Source: Bog-756 sp963703145 (GTDB taxonomy: Bacteria; Actinomycetota; Acidimicrobiia; Acidimicrobiales; RAAP-2). From it: DNA of 64,000 bases. Both the position numbers and the translations under genes were made by a program. The stretch spans positions 1,178,001 through 1,242,000 of the forward strand of contig OY969793.1 in assembly GCA_963703145.1 (NCBI GenBank), written 5' to 3'. Numbering within the stretch: the stretch's first letter is position 1; each line of letters opens with the position of its first letter. Of the stretch, positions 16,271 through 24,061 are shown piece by piece. The notes below the pieces were generated by a model. That model was not told the origin of the DNA. It saw nothing but the letters and a program-made list of their open reading frames with translations, and made no database searches.

Positions 16271-17454
16271 CCGCCGACATCATGGGAGACCCGGGCCCCA
16301 CCGGCCGCTTCGGCCAGTTCGGTGGCCGCTTCGTCCCCGAATCGCTGGTGCCGGCGTGCATGGAGCTCGAGCAGGCCTTCCGCACGGCCTGGGCCGACCC
16401 GGCCTTCCACGCCGAGCTCGATGCCATCCTCCGCGACTACGGCGGGCGGCCGACCCCGGTCACCGAGTGCCACCGCCTGTCCGAGGAGCTGGGCGTGCGC
16501 ATCCTCTTGAAGCGCGAGGACCTCGCCCACACCGGGTCGCACAAACTGAACAACGTGATCGGGCAGGGCCTCTTGGCCCGACGGATGGGCAAACAGCGCC
16601 TCATCGCCGAGACCGGTGCCGGCCAGCACGGTGTGGCCACCGCCACCGCCGCGGCACTCTTCGGCATGGAGTGCGTGGTCTACATGGGCGAGGTCGACAC
16701 CCAACGCCAGGAGCTCAACGTGTTCCGGATGGAGCTGCTGGGTGCCGAGGTGCGCGCTGTGTCGAGCGGGAGCCGGACGCTCAAGGACGCTGTCAACGAG
16801 GCCCTGCGTGACTGGGTGGCCTCGGTCGGCGACACCCACTACTGCCTCGGATCGGTCATGGGTCCCCACCCCTATCCGTGGATGGTTCGCGAGTTCCAGC
16901 GGGTGATCGGAGAAGAGGCCCGCGCCCAGTGCCGCTCCCTCCTCGGCGGGGAGGATCCCGACGTGGTGGTGGCCTGTGCGGGGGGAGGTTCGAACGCCGC
17001 GGGCATCTTCGCCGGGTTCGCCGATGACACAGGTGCCGCCCTGGTGGCGGTGGAGGCCGAGGGCGGAGCGTCCATGACCAACGGCATCCCGGGCGTCCTG
17101 CACGGGATGCGCAGTGCGCTCATCCAGAACGAGGCGGGCCAGATCCTGGAGGCCCACTCCATCTCGGCCGGCCTGGACTACCCGGGCATCGGGCCCGAGC
17201 ACGCCCACCTGGGAGAGCTCGGCCGAGCCCGCTATGAGTCGGCCGGCGACGCGCAGGTCCTCGACGCCTTCCAGCGCCTGGCCCGCACCGAGGGGATCAT
17301 CCCCGCACTCGAGTCCGCCCATGCCCTGGCCTGGGTGGTGGCCCAGGCCGGCACCGACCGGCTGCCGGCCGGCTCGACGGTGCTGATCAACCTGTCGGGA
17401 CGCGGGGACAAAGACGTCGCCCAGGTCCGTGACATCCTGTCGGGGGGCCGGTGA
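16267..17454 (+). CDS. trpB: Tryptophan synthase beta subunit
   Basis: 395-residue PLP enzyme that condenses indole with serine. The PLP lysine is K93 in HTGSHKLNN; GAGQHGVATA, EVDTQRQELNV, the phosphate-binding GGGSNAAGIF and the SISAGLDYPGIGPEHA segment identify the TrpB1 class that pairs with TrpA. Length is standard. The GTG start overlaps the trpF stop; a much longer open frame upstream runs through trpC/trpF and is rejected. The stop overlaps trpA by 4 bases, which favours 1:1 synthesis of the alpha2-beta2 complex. Confidence 0.97.
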   Translation: MTADIMGDPGPTGRFGQFGGRFVPESLVPACMELEQAFRTAWADPAFHAELDAILRDYGGRPTPVTECHRLSEELGVRILLKREDLAHTGSHKLNNVIGQGLLARRMGKQRLIAETGAGQHGVATATAAALFGMECVVYMGEVDTQRQELNVFRMELLGAEVRAVSSGSRTLKDAVNEALRDWVASVGDTHYCLGSVMGPHPYPWMVREFQRVIGEEARAQCRSLLGGEDPDVVVACAGGGSNAAGIFAGFADDTGAALVAVEAEGGASMTNGIPGVLHGMRSALIQNEAGQILEAHSISAGLDYPGIGPEHAHLGELGRARYESAGDAQVLDAFQRLARTEGIIPALESAHALAWVVAQAGTDRLPAGSTVLINLSGRGDKDVAQVRDILSGGR

Positions 17455-18263
17455 CCACCCCGCTCACGTCGCGCCCCTCCCCGGTGGCCGGCACGCTGGA
17501 GTCGACCCTCCGAGCGCGCCGAGACGGCGGCCGGAAGCTCCTCATCCCCTACGTCACCGGGGGCATGGACACCCAGTGGCTCCTGACCCTGGAGGCGCTG
17601 GCCGGTGCCGGTGCCGACGCCATCGAGGTGGGGATCCCCTTCTCGGACCCCATGATCGACGGGGCCACCATCCAAGAGGCCTCCCTGCGGGCCCTCGAGC
17701 GGGGGACGACCCCTGAGGGGATCCTGGCCGACCTCAGCCGCATCGACATCGGAGTGCCGTTGGTGGCCATGACCTACTACAACCTGATCGAGCGGGCCGG
17801 GCACGCCCGCATCGCCGGCACGATGGCCGAGTCCGGTGTGGCCGGAGCCATCATCCCCGACCTGCCGCTCGAGGAACTGGGGCCGTGGGCCGACGCCGCC
17901 GACGCTGCCGGCGTGGCCACCGTGCTGCTCGTGGCCCCGTCCACACCCGCCGAACGGATCGAGGCGGTCTGTGCCCGCTCCCGGGGCTTCGTCTACGCCG
18001 TAGGCCGGATGGGTGTGACCGGCGAACAGGTCGAGCTGGCCGACTCCGCCCGCCAGGTGGCCGGCCGGCTGACGGCCGCCACCGACCTGCCGGTGTGCGT
18101 CGGGATCGGAGTGTCGACCCCGGACCAGGCGGTAGCGGTCTGTGAGGTCGCCGACGGGGTCGTGGTGGGCTCGGCCCTGGTGCGCCGGCTGCTCGAAGGG
18201 TCGGGCCCGGATGGCGCAGCCGCGTTCGTGTCGTCACTCCGGCACGCCCTCGACGCCGGCTGA
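17451..18263 (+). CDS. trpA: Tryptophan synthase alpha subunit
   Basis: 270-residue TIM-barrel subunit that cleaves indole-3-glycerol phosphate and passes indole to TrpB. Catalytic E59 (in AIEVGIPFSDP) and D70 (in MIDG) have the spacing of Glu49/Asp60 in the enteric enzyme. YVTGG, AGAIIPDLPLEE, VAPSTPAERI and GIGVSTPDQA are further matches. Last gene of the trpCFBA operon; it converges on the ubiB-like gene with 9 bases between stops. Confidence 0.95.
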   Translation: MTTPLTSRPSPVAGTLESTLRARRDGGRKLLIPYVTGGMDTQWLLTLEALAGAGADAIEVGIPFSDPMIDGATIQEASLRALERGTTPEGILADLSRIDIGVPLVAMTYYNLIERAGHARIAGTMAESGVAGAIIPDLPLEELGPWADAADAAGVATVLLVAPSTPAERIEAVCARSRGFVYAVGRMGVTGEQVELADSARQVAGRLTAATDLPVCVGIGVSTPDQAVAVCEVADGVVVGSALVRRLLEGSGPDGAAAFVSSLRHALDAG

Positions 18264-18271
18264 GGTCAGCC
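18258..18271. terminator. Short hairpin between convergent trpA and ubiB-like genes
   Basis: GGCTG-AGGT-CAGCC, with an extra A/T pair possible, spans the trpA stop codon and the 9-base gap. The stem is short and there is no T-run, so its role as a bidirectional terminator is tentative. Confidence 0.3.
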
Positions 18272-18272
18272 C

Positions 18273-19955
18273 TCAGTCCCGATCGGGGCGGATGACCTTG
18301 TACAGGGCCCGGACGAACGATCGGCGGGTCTGGTGCTCACTGCGCTGCTCGAGGCGCTTGCGGATGAGCTCCCGGCGCTCCTGCAGGTCGCGGAAGGTGA
18401 CCGGATCGGTCTCCTCGGCAAAGCCCAGGGCGGCCCGGTAGCCGTCGAGGTCGATGGGGCTCTCCACCAGGTCGACACCCACCTCGCGGGCGATGCGCTC
18501 CCCGTGGTGCTCGGTGAAGTAGGTCACCACCGCCAGGATCTCGCCCAGGATGTCCACATCGGGGGCCATCGTGGCCATGGCCCCGTTGAGGAACAGGATG
18601 TCCTTCACGAACAGCATCAGCTCTTTGGGGAGCCGGGCGCCGTAGCCGAGGAGGGCCTTGGTCACGTCCCGCAGCTCGTTGACCATCTCGTCGGCGGTCA
18701 GTGTGGTGGGGTCGATCGGGGGTCGATCGAGCCCCAGATCCGAGATGACCGCCTCCACATCGGCGTCGGCGGGCAGCGCCCCGAGGTCCCGCAGGGCGGA
18801 CACCTGGACGTGGAGGTTGTTGGTGGTGGCACCCATCTGGAGGCGGAGGAAGGCCAGCCGCTTTCGCTCGTCCAGACGGCCGGTGATCCCGAAGTCGAGC
18901 AGGGCCACCGTTCCGTCCCGCTGGACCAACAGGTTCCCGCCGTGCAGGTCGCCGTGGAATACCCCGTAAAGCAGGGCGCCCTCCAAAAAAGCGATCAGGC
19001 TGGACCGGAGGACGGCGGCGGTGTCGATCCCGGCGGCCCGCATGCCGGCGGCATTGCCCCAGGCGAATCCGTGGAGGTGCTCCATCACCAGCACCCGTCG
19101 GGTGACCAGGTCGGGGTGGGGGCGGGGCACCACGATCGACCGTTGTCCGGTACCGGCGAATACGGCGGCGATGTCCAACATGTTCTGGGCCTCGAGCCGG
19201 AAGTCGAGCTCCTCGACGATGGTCTCGGCGAACAGCTCGACCAGGGCCGGGGGGTTGGTCAGGGCCGCCACGGGGATCCGTCCGATCAGCTGGGGGGCGA
19301 TCCAGGTCATAGCGGCGATGTCCAGCCGCACCAGCCCGGCCACCGTCCGACGCTGCACCTTGACCACGACACGCTCACCGGTGCGCAGGGTGGCGGCGTG
19401 GACCTGGGCGATGGATGCCGAAGCGATGGGCGTCCGGTCGAACGAGGTGAAGACCTCGGACAATGGTCGGCCCAGGTCCTCTTCGATGGTCCGGCGCACG
19501 GTCGAGAACGGCTCGGGTGGAACCCGGTCCCGCAGCAGTCGGAACTCGTCGACCAACTCCTCGGGAAAGATCCCTTCGCCCGACGAGATGATCTGGCCCA
19601 GCTTGATGTACGTCGGACCCAGTCGTTCGAAGGCCGGGCGGAGTCGCCGGGACAGGCCGGCACGAGAGCTCGGCGTGCCACGGTCGCGCAGGCCCCAACC
19701 GAGGAGGGCAGAGCCCAACCGGAGGCCCACGGTCACCACCCGGAACCCGGGGGGAAGCCCACGCGGGGCGATGAGCTGGCGGGCCAACGCCGCCGCCTGC
19801 TCCCGAAGAGCGTCGATGTCGCCGTCTCCGTGGCGGGCGAAGCGCCAGGCCATGGCCTCGGGTTCGACCGTCCAGGGCCCGTCGGGGGTGAAGGCACCGA
19901 TGGACAGGTCCGGGCGAGCCGGTGCGGGCTCGGGGCGACTCAGTGGTTCAACCAT
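18273..19955 (-). CDS. ABC1/UbiB-family atypical kinase
   Basis: 560-residue protein of the ABC1 (ADCK/UbiB/AarF) family, atypical kinases or ATPases linked to isoprenoid lipid and quinone metabolism. Family hallmarks are the KxGQ motif in TYIKLGQIIS, the Ala-rich loop IASASIAQVHAATL, a lysine in VVVKVQRR, FHGDLHGGNLLV and the metal-binding LLDFGITG. A hydrophobic stretch near 445-470 is weak and there is no clear C-terminal membrane pair. An N-terminal leader of about 40 residues precedes the family core. Ribosome site GAGG. It is the last gene downstream of the fab cluster, separated by about 100 bases. Substrate not predictable. Confidence 0.85.
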   Translation of the reverse strand: MVEPLSRPEPAPARPDLSIGAFTPDGPWTVEPEAMAWRFARHGDGDIDALREQAAALARQLIAPRGLPPGFRVVTVGLRLGSALLGWGLRDRGTPSSRAGLSRRLRPAFERLGPTYIKLGQIISSGEGIFPEELVDEFRLLRDRVPPEPFSTVRRTIEEDLGRPLSEVFTSFDRTPIASASIAQVHAATLRTGERVVVKVQRRTVAGLVRLDIAAMTWIAPQLIGRIPVAALTNPPALVELFAETIVEELDFRLEAQNMLDIAAVFAGTGQRSIVVPRPHPDLVTRRVLVMEHLHGFAWGNAAGMRAAGIDTAAVLRSSLIAFLEGALLYGVFHGDLHGGNLLVQRDGTVALLDFGITGRLDERKRLAFLRLQMGATTNNLHVQVSALRDLGALPADADVEAVISDLGLDRPPIDPTTLTADEMVNELRDVTKALLGYGARLPKELMLFVKDILFLNGAMATMAPDVDILGEILAVVTYFTEHHGERIAREVGVDLVESPIDLDGYRAALGFAEETDPVTFRDLQERRELIRKRLEQRSEHQTRRSFVRALYKVIRPDRD

Positions 19956-20057
19956 GGCACCTCAACGGTAGGGGGCGGGCCAGCACGCCGAACCGCGGTC
20001 GGCCTGGGACCCGGTGCCGAGAAGGCGTCGGTGCCAGGCCTGGAGTTGCTGTCGGTC

Positions 20058-21254
20058 CTAGGCGGGGGCGAGCACCAGGCAGCCGTTGTGGCCGCCGAAC
20101 CCGAAGGAGTTGGACAGGACCGGTGCCGGCTCCCAGGGGCGGGCCGCTCCGGCCACGATGTCCAGATGGATGTCGGGGTCGGGCTCCTCGTACCCCGAAG
20201 TCGGTGGGATCAGGCCGTGCTGCATGCTCAGCACCACGGCCACCGCCTCGATGGCACCGGCGGCGGCGAGCCCGTGGCCGGTGATGCCCTTGGTGGAGGT
20301 CACCGGCGGCGAGGAGGCGCCGAACACCTTGGCGATGGCATCGGCCTCGGCCTTGTCGTTGAGCGGGGTCGAGGTGCCGTGGGCGTTGATGTGGCCGATC
20401 TGGTCGAGGCTCACACCGGCGTCCTCCATGGCAAGGGTCATGCACGCAGCCGCACCCGAGCCTCCCGGGATCGGGGCGGTGATGTGGTGGGCGTCGGCCG
20501 TGCTCGCCGAACCGGCCAGCTCACCGTAGATCCGTGCGCCGCGGGCCACGGCGTGGTCCCAGGCCTCCAGCACGAGGGCGCCGGCCCCCTCGGTAATCAC
20601 AAAGCCGTCCCGGCGGATGTCGAAGGGCCGGGAGTTTCCCGAGGTGGACAGCGCCGTCATGTTGGCGAATGCCGCTATGCCCACCGGGGTCATCCCGGCC
20701 TCGGCAGAGCCGCCGATGGCGACGTCGTACCGGCCTGAGGCGACCAGACGGGCCGCGTGGCCGATGCTGTGCGCGCCGGCGGCGCACGCCGTGATGATGG
20801 TCTCGGACGGCCCGTGCCATCCGAGCCGGATGGACACCGCGGCAGCTCCCGCATTGGACATCATCATCGGCACCAGGCGGGGAGAGACCCGGCGGGGCCC
20901 CTTCTCCACGTACACGGCGATCTGGTTCTCAAGGGTCTGGAGGCCTCCGACCCCGGTACCCATGATGACCGCCGACCGTCCCGGGTCGGCGTCGAGGGAC
21001 CCGGCGTCAGCCAGCGCCATGTCGGCGACGGCCACACTGAACTGGGCGAACCGGTCGAGCTGGCGCGCCTCTTTGGAGGAGAGCCACTGTTCAGGGTCGA
21101 ATCCCGGGACCCGGCGCTCGCCGACCGGCGGTAGGTCGTTCAGGCCATCCCAGAGCGCGTCGGTCCCGATCCCGCAGCACGAGAGCACGCCCACGCCGGT
21201 GATGGCCACTCGCCGTCCGGCAAGCGGACCATCGGGTCCGACGCCGAGCAACAT
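20058..21254 (-). CDS. fabF: Beta-ketoacyl-ACP synthase II
   Basis: 398-residue condensing enzyme that extends acyl-ACP with malonyl-ACP. The Cys-His-His triad is present: C157 in TACAAGAHSIG, H292 in NAHGTSTPLND and H327 in ITGHGLAAAGAIE, with K322 before it; NSFGFGGHN closes the fold. The second His motif reads GHGLAAAG rather than the common GHLLGAAG. The start is the ATG overlapping the acpP stop (ATGA); an upstream open frame is only the acpP gene read in another frame. Fourth gene of fabD-fabG-acpP-fabF. Confidence 0.93.
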   Translation of the reverse strand: MLLGVGPDGPLAGRRVAITGVGVLSCCGIGTDALWDGLNDLPPVGERRVPGFDPEQWLSSKEARQLDRFAQFSVAVADMALADAGSLDADPGRSAVIMGTGVGGLQTLENQIAVYVEKGPRRVSPRLVPMMMSNAGAAAVSIRLGWHGPSETIITACAAGAHSIGHAARLVASGRYDVAIGGSAEAGMTPVGIAAFANMTALSTSGNSRPFDIRRDGFVITEGAGALVLEAWDHAVARGARIYGELAGSASTADAHHITAPIPGGSGAAACMTLAMEDAGVSLDQIGHINAHGTSTPLNDKAEADAIAKVFGASSPPVTSTKGITGHGLAAAGAIEAVAVVLSMQHGLIPPTSGYEEPDPDIHLDIVAGAARPWEPAPVLSNSFGFGGHNGCLVLAPA

Positions 21255-21493
21255 CAGAGCTTGGCGGTGATGAGGTCGAAGGCCTGGCCGATCGTCTCGA
21301 TCCCCTCGAGCTCGGTCTCTTCCACCGACACGTCGAAGGACTCCTCGAGGGCCATGACCAGCTCCACCAGATCGAGACTGTCGGCGTCGAGGTCCTCGGC
21401 GAACCGCGCCTCTTTGGTCACCTTGTCTGCGGGCACCTGGAGCACCTCGACCGCACACTCCTTGAACTTCTCGAATGCCTCGTCGTCACTCAC
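21254..21493 (-). CDS. acpP: Acyl carrier protein
   Basis: 79-residue acidic carrier. The phosphopantetheine serine is S39 in DLDADSLDLVELVMALEE. The first codon is GTG at 21493, fixed by a strong AAAGGAG ribosome site 8 bases upstream; an open frame that extends to 21646 overlaps fabG and lacks homology. Its strong ribosome site suits the high expression expected of ACP. It lies between fabG and fabF and overlaps fabF by 1 base. Confidence 0.95.
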   Translation of the reverse strand: MSDDEAFEKFKECAVEVLQVPADKVTKEARFAEDLDADSLDLVELVMALEESFDVSVEETELEGIETIGQAFDLITAKL

Positions 21494-21572
21494 GCAATTG
21501 CTCCTTTGGTCACTGGTCTGGTCACATCTGGTCGGCCGGTCGACCCGGCACCCGTCCTGGGCACCGGCTCGG

Positions 21573-22388
21573 TCACAGGCCCATGGCCAGGCCACCGTCC
21601 ACCGGCAGTACGGCTCCGGTGATGTAGGCGGCACCGGCTGAGGCAAGGAATCCTACGGCCTCGGCGATCTCCTCGGGTTGAGCCAACCGGCCCAGGGGCA
21701 CCTGGGATTCGAAGGCCTGTACCCGTTCGTCGCCAAGGGCCGTGAGCATATTCGTTCCGACCAGGCCCGGAGCAATTACGTTGACCGTGATCGACCGGCT
21801 GGCCACCTCACGTGCCATCGACCGGGCCATGCCCACGAGGCCCGCTTTGGACGCGGCGTAGTTCGCCTGGCCGACCGACCCGATGAACGCCCCGATCGAC
21901 GACACCATGATCACCCGGCCCCGGTGGAGTCGGATCATCTTGGCCAGCGCCCGCTTGGTGACCCGGAACACACCGGTCAGGTTGGTGTCGATCACCTCTG
22001 ACCAGGCCTCCTCGCTCATCCGAAGGGTCAACGTGTCCCGGGTGATCCCGGCGTTAGCCACCAACACCTCGACCGGGCCCCAGGCCTCCTCGATGGTGGT
22101 GAACGCCGCGGCCACCTGGTCGGTGTCGGTGACATCGCAGCGCAGCGCCAGGAACTGACCCGGCTCGGCGACCACGGCCTCGTCGACCTCGCCCGAGCGC
22201 GACGTCACCGCCACCCGGTCGCCCCTGGCCAGGAACCATCGGGCACAGGCCAGGCCGATCCCCCGGGACCCGCCGGTGATCAGAACCACTCGTCCGGTCG
22301 CCTCGTCTGGAGATCCGTCGTCTTTGCCCCCGGAGCCGGACGCCACCTGGTCCGGGATCACGATGCTGTCCCCGGCGTGCGAATCCAC
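21573..22388 (-). CDS. fabG: 3-oxoacyl-ACP reductase (SDR)
   Basis: 271-residue classical SDR. The cofactor motif LITGGSRGIG is near 36-45, ANAGITRDTL follows the NNAG position, the active serine is in MVSSIGAFIG and the YxxxK pair is in ANYAASKAGLVG. SRSGEV after the second strand fits NADPH use. The C-terminal PVDGGLAMGL is typical of FabG. A 25-residue Gly/Asp-rich leader precedes the fold; the annotated GTG overlaps the end of fabD by 31 bases, but an internal GTG (near residue 10 or 15) could be used. Its position in a fab cluster supports FabG over other SDRs. Confidence 0.88.
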   Translation of the reverse strand: MDSHAGDSIVIPDQVASGSGGKDDGSPDEATGRVVLITGGSRGIGLACARWFLARGDRVAVTSRSGEVDEAVVAEPGQFLALRCDVTDTDQVAAAFTTIEEAWGPVEVLVANAGITRDTLTLRMSEEAWSEVIDTNLTGVFRVTKRALAKMIRLHRGRVIMVSSIGAFIGSVGQANYAASKAGLVGMARSMAREVASRSITVNVIAPGLVGTNMLTALGDERVQAFESQVPLGRLAQPEEIAEAVGFLASAGAAYITGAVLPVDGGLAMGL

Positions 22389-23614
22389 GCCACGGGCTGG
22401 CCTTCGACCACCCGTTCACCTCGCACCGCCAGCCACCGCACCAGGATCCCGTCGAACGGCGTCCGCACGTCGGTGAGGCCGACCGTGCCCACCCGGTCGC
22501 CGACCGCCAGCACCGAGCCGGGCTCTGTTCCCTCGCCGCTCCCGGGAGCCGCCGTCGCCTCGGCCAGCGCGGTGGTCTCCAGCGCGGCCAGCTGCACATC
22601 GGGCTCGAACACCCCCGGGGCTGGGCTGACGATGACCCGTTCGGAGGTGTAGAGGTGTTCACCCTGGTGGGTGGGCGCCGAGGCCGTCCACTCCTCGGTG
22701 CCGCCCACCGTGTCCATCAGCTTGTCCAGATCGGCCGGCACCGCCACCGCCACCCCCCGGACGTCGGGGATGGTCCGGCGGACCATGCCGGTCAGGACGC
22801 CGCCGGGTCCCAGTTCGACGACCACCGAGGCGCCCCGGCCCGACAGGGCCTCGAGCGATTGGCGCCAGCGGACCGGACTGCACAGCTGCGCCGATAAGAG
22901 CCCGGGCCACTCGGCGGGATCGGTGTGGACCCGGGCGTCGACGTTGGCCACCACAGGAACCTCAGGCGAGTGGAACTCGACCGAGTCGAGGGTCTGACGC
23001 AGACGGCTGCGGGCCGGGAGCATCAGCTGGGTGTGGAAGGCACCCGACACCGGGATGGGCAGGACCTTGCGGGCGCCGAGCTCTTTGGCCTTCTCGGTGG
23101 CCATGGCCACCCCGTCCACGGTGCCGGCGATCACCACCTGGCCCGGGGCGTTGAAGTTGGCCACCCACACCTCGGCCTCGGCCCGCTGGCACGCCGCCTC
23201 GGCGTCCCCGTCGGCGATACCGATCAGCGCGGCCATGGTGCCGGGCCGCTCGTCGGCGGCGTCCTGCATGGCATTGCCGCGGTCGATGACCAGACGGGTC
23301 CCGTCGGAGAGGGAGAGCGCCCCCGAGGCGACCAGGGCCGTGTACTCGCCCAGGCTGTGGCCGGCGCACGCCGCCGGGAACAGGCCCAGGCGTTCGACGG
23401 CATCCAGGACCACCAGGCTCATTACGAAGGTCGCCAACTGGGCATTGGCCGTCCGGGTGAGCTCTTCCATGGGCGCTTCGAGCAGGAGCTCAGTCAGATC
23501 ACGGCCGGCGATCTCGGAGGCTTCGGCTGCGACCTCCCACGAGGGATGCTCGACCCAGGCGTGGCCCATCCCGGACCGCTGTGATCCTTGTCCCGGGAAG
23601 GTAAAGGCCAGCAC
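22358..23614 (-). CDS. fabD: Malonyl-CoA:ACP transacylase with C-terminal degenerate biotinyl-like domain
   Basis: 418 residues. Residues 1-300 are FabD, which transfers malonyl from CoA to ACP: FPGQGSQ at 6-12, nucleophile S87 in GHSLGEYTA, H194 in SGAFHTQ and the ELGPGGVL segment. Residues 325-415 look like an AccB biotinyl domain: SERVIVSPAPGVFEPD, then VGDRV and, after only 12 residues, DGILVRWLAVRGERVVEGQPVAWI. The EAMKM hairpin with the biotinylated lysine is missing, so it cannot be biotinylated there. The GTG at 23614 has a ribosome site (GAGAGGAG 7 bases upstream) and puts the first homologous residue at position 1. First gene of the fab operon. Confidence 0.9.
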   Translation of the reverse strand: MLAFTFPGQGSQRSGMGHAWVEHPSWEVAAEASEIAGRDLTELLLEAPMEELTRTANAQLATFVMSLVVLDAVERLGLFPAACAGHSLGEYTALVASGALSLSDGTRLVIDRGNAMQDAADERPGTMAALIGIADGDAEAACQRAEAEVWVANFNAPGQVVIAGTVDGVAMATEKAKELGARKVLPIPVSGAFHTQLMLPARSRLRQTLDSVEFHSPEVPVVANVDARVHTDPAEWPGLLSAQLCSPVRWRQSLEALSGRGASVVVELGPGGVLTGMVRRTIPDVRGVAVAVPADLDKLMDTVGGTEEWTASAPTHQGEHLYTSERVIVSPAPGVFEPDVQLAALETTALAEATAAPGSGEGTEPGSVLAVGDRVGTVGLTDVRTPFDGILVRWLAVRGERVVEGQPVAWIRTPGTAS

Positions 23615-23964
23615 CCACAAACTCCTCTCGAACACTCAGGTTCACCGATGACCGACGTGGCCGGACAAGTGTGGCACGGGAGCGGCGCCACTCGGTGATT
23701 ACCCCGTAGTCACTTGACCGTTGACCCCGACTGCCGGCTGTTGATTCGCCACGCCCAGAGGTTGGCTACCGGCCCTTCGCGGTGCAGGTGGGGGGCAGTC
23801 CGATTCGGTCCGGGACGGTGGCGCGGTCAGCACCGGCCGACTCCATTCCCGGCCGATCGCTGCTGCTTACCTGCACCGGTTGGGGTCGCCGCTGGACATG
23901 GGCCGACCCTCGCCTATCGGCCACCTGACCGCAGATATGCCCCGATCCCCGAACCGATGGTCTC

Positions 23965-23990
23965 CGGTATCACCACGGAGGGTGATACCG
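23965..23990. promoter_or_regulatory. Perfect 10-bp inverted repeat, putative operator
   Basis: CGGTATCACC and GGTGATACCG are exact inverse complements separated by 6 bases (ACGGAG), ending 1 base before a candidate -35 box. The 26-bp layout is that of a dimeric repressor or activator site of the TetR, GntR or MerR kind. It lies 72 bases upstream of the lipoprotein start. The cognate regulator is not encoded next to it. Confidence 0.55.
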
Positions 23991-23991
23991 C

Positions 23992-24020
23992 TTGCCAACT
24001 ACGGGCGCTCGGTGTAGCCA
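23992..24020 (+). promoter_or_regulatory. Candidate promoter TTGCCA-17-TAGCCA for the lipoprotein gene
   Basis: TTGCCA at 23992-23997 and TAGCCA at 24015-24020 are separated by exactly 17 bases. The expected start point near 24027 would leave a leader of about 35 bases, which contains a GGGGG ribosome site 8 bases before the ATG at 24062. The inverted repeat just upstream could control it. The last -10 base departs from the TAnnnT consensus. Confidence 0.4.
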
Positions 24021-24061
24021 GTCACGGTAAGCGGACTATTCGAACAGGCGGGGGTGCCTCA

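Larger units (their letters stand above)
23615..24061. other. Intergenic region between divergent fabD and lipoprotein genes
   Basis: 447 bases without a supported gene. The left part must hold the promoter of the fab operon, for which I see no convincing boxes. The right part holds a perfect inverted repeat (23965-23990) and a sigma-70-like promoter (23992-24020) reading into the lipoprotein gene. Base composition drops in G+C toward the right end. Confidence 0.6.

Noticed and set aside
18333..20738. Very long open frame (801 codons) on the plus strand opposite the ubiB-like and fabF genes
   Set aside because: It is antisense to two genes with clear catalytic motifs, is rich in Gly/Asp/His/Arg as expected of a GC-rich shadow frame, and matches no family.
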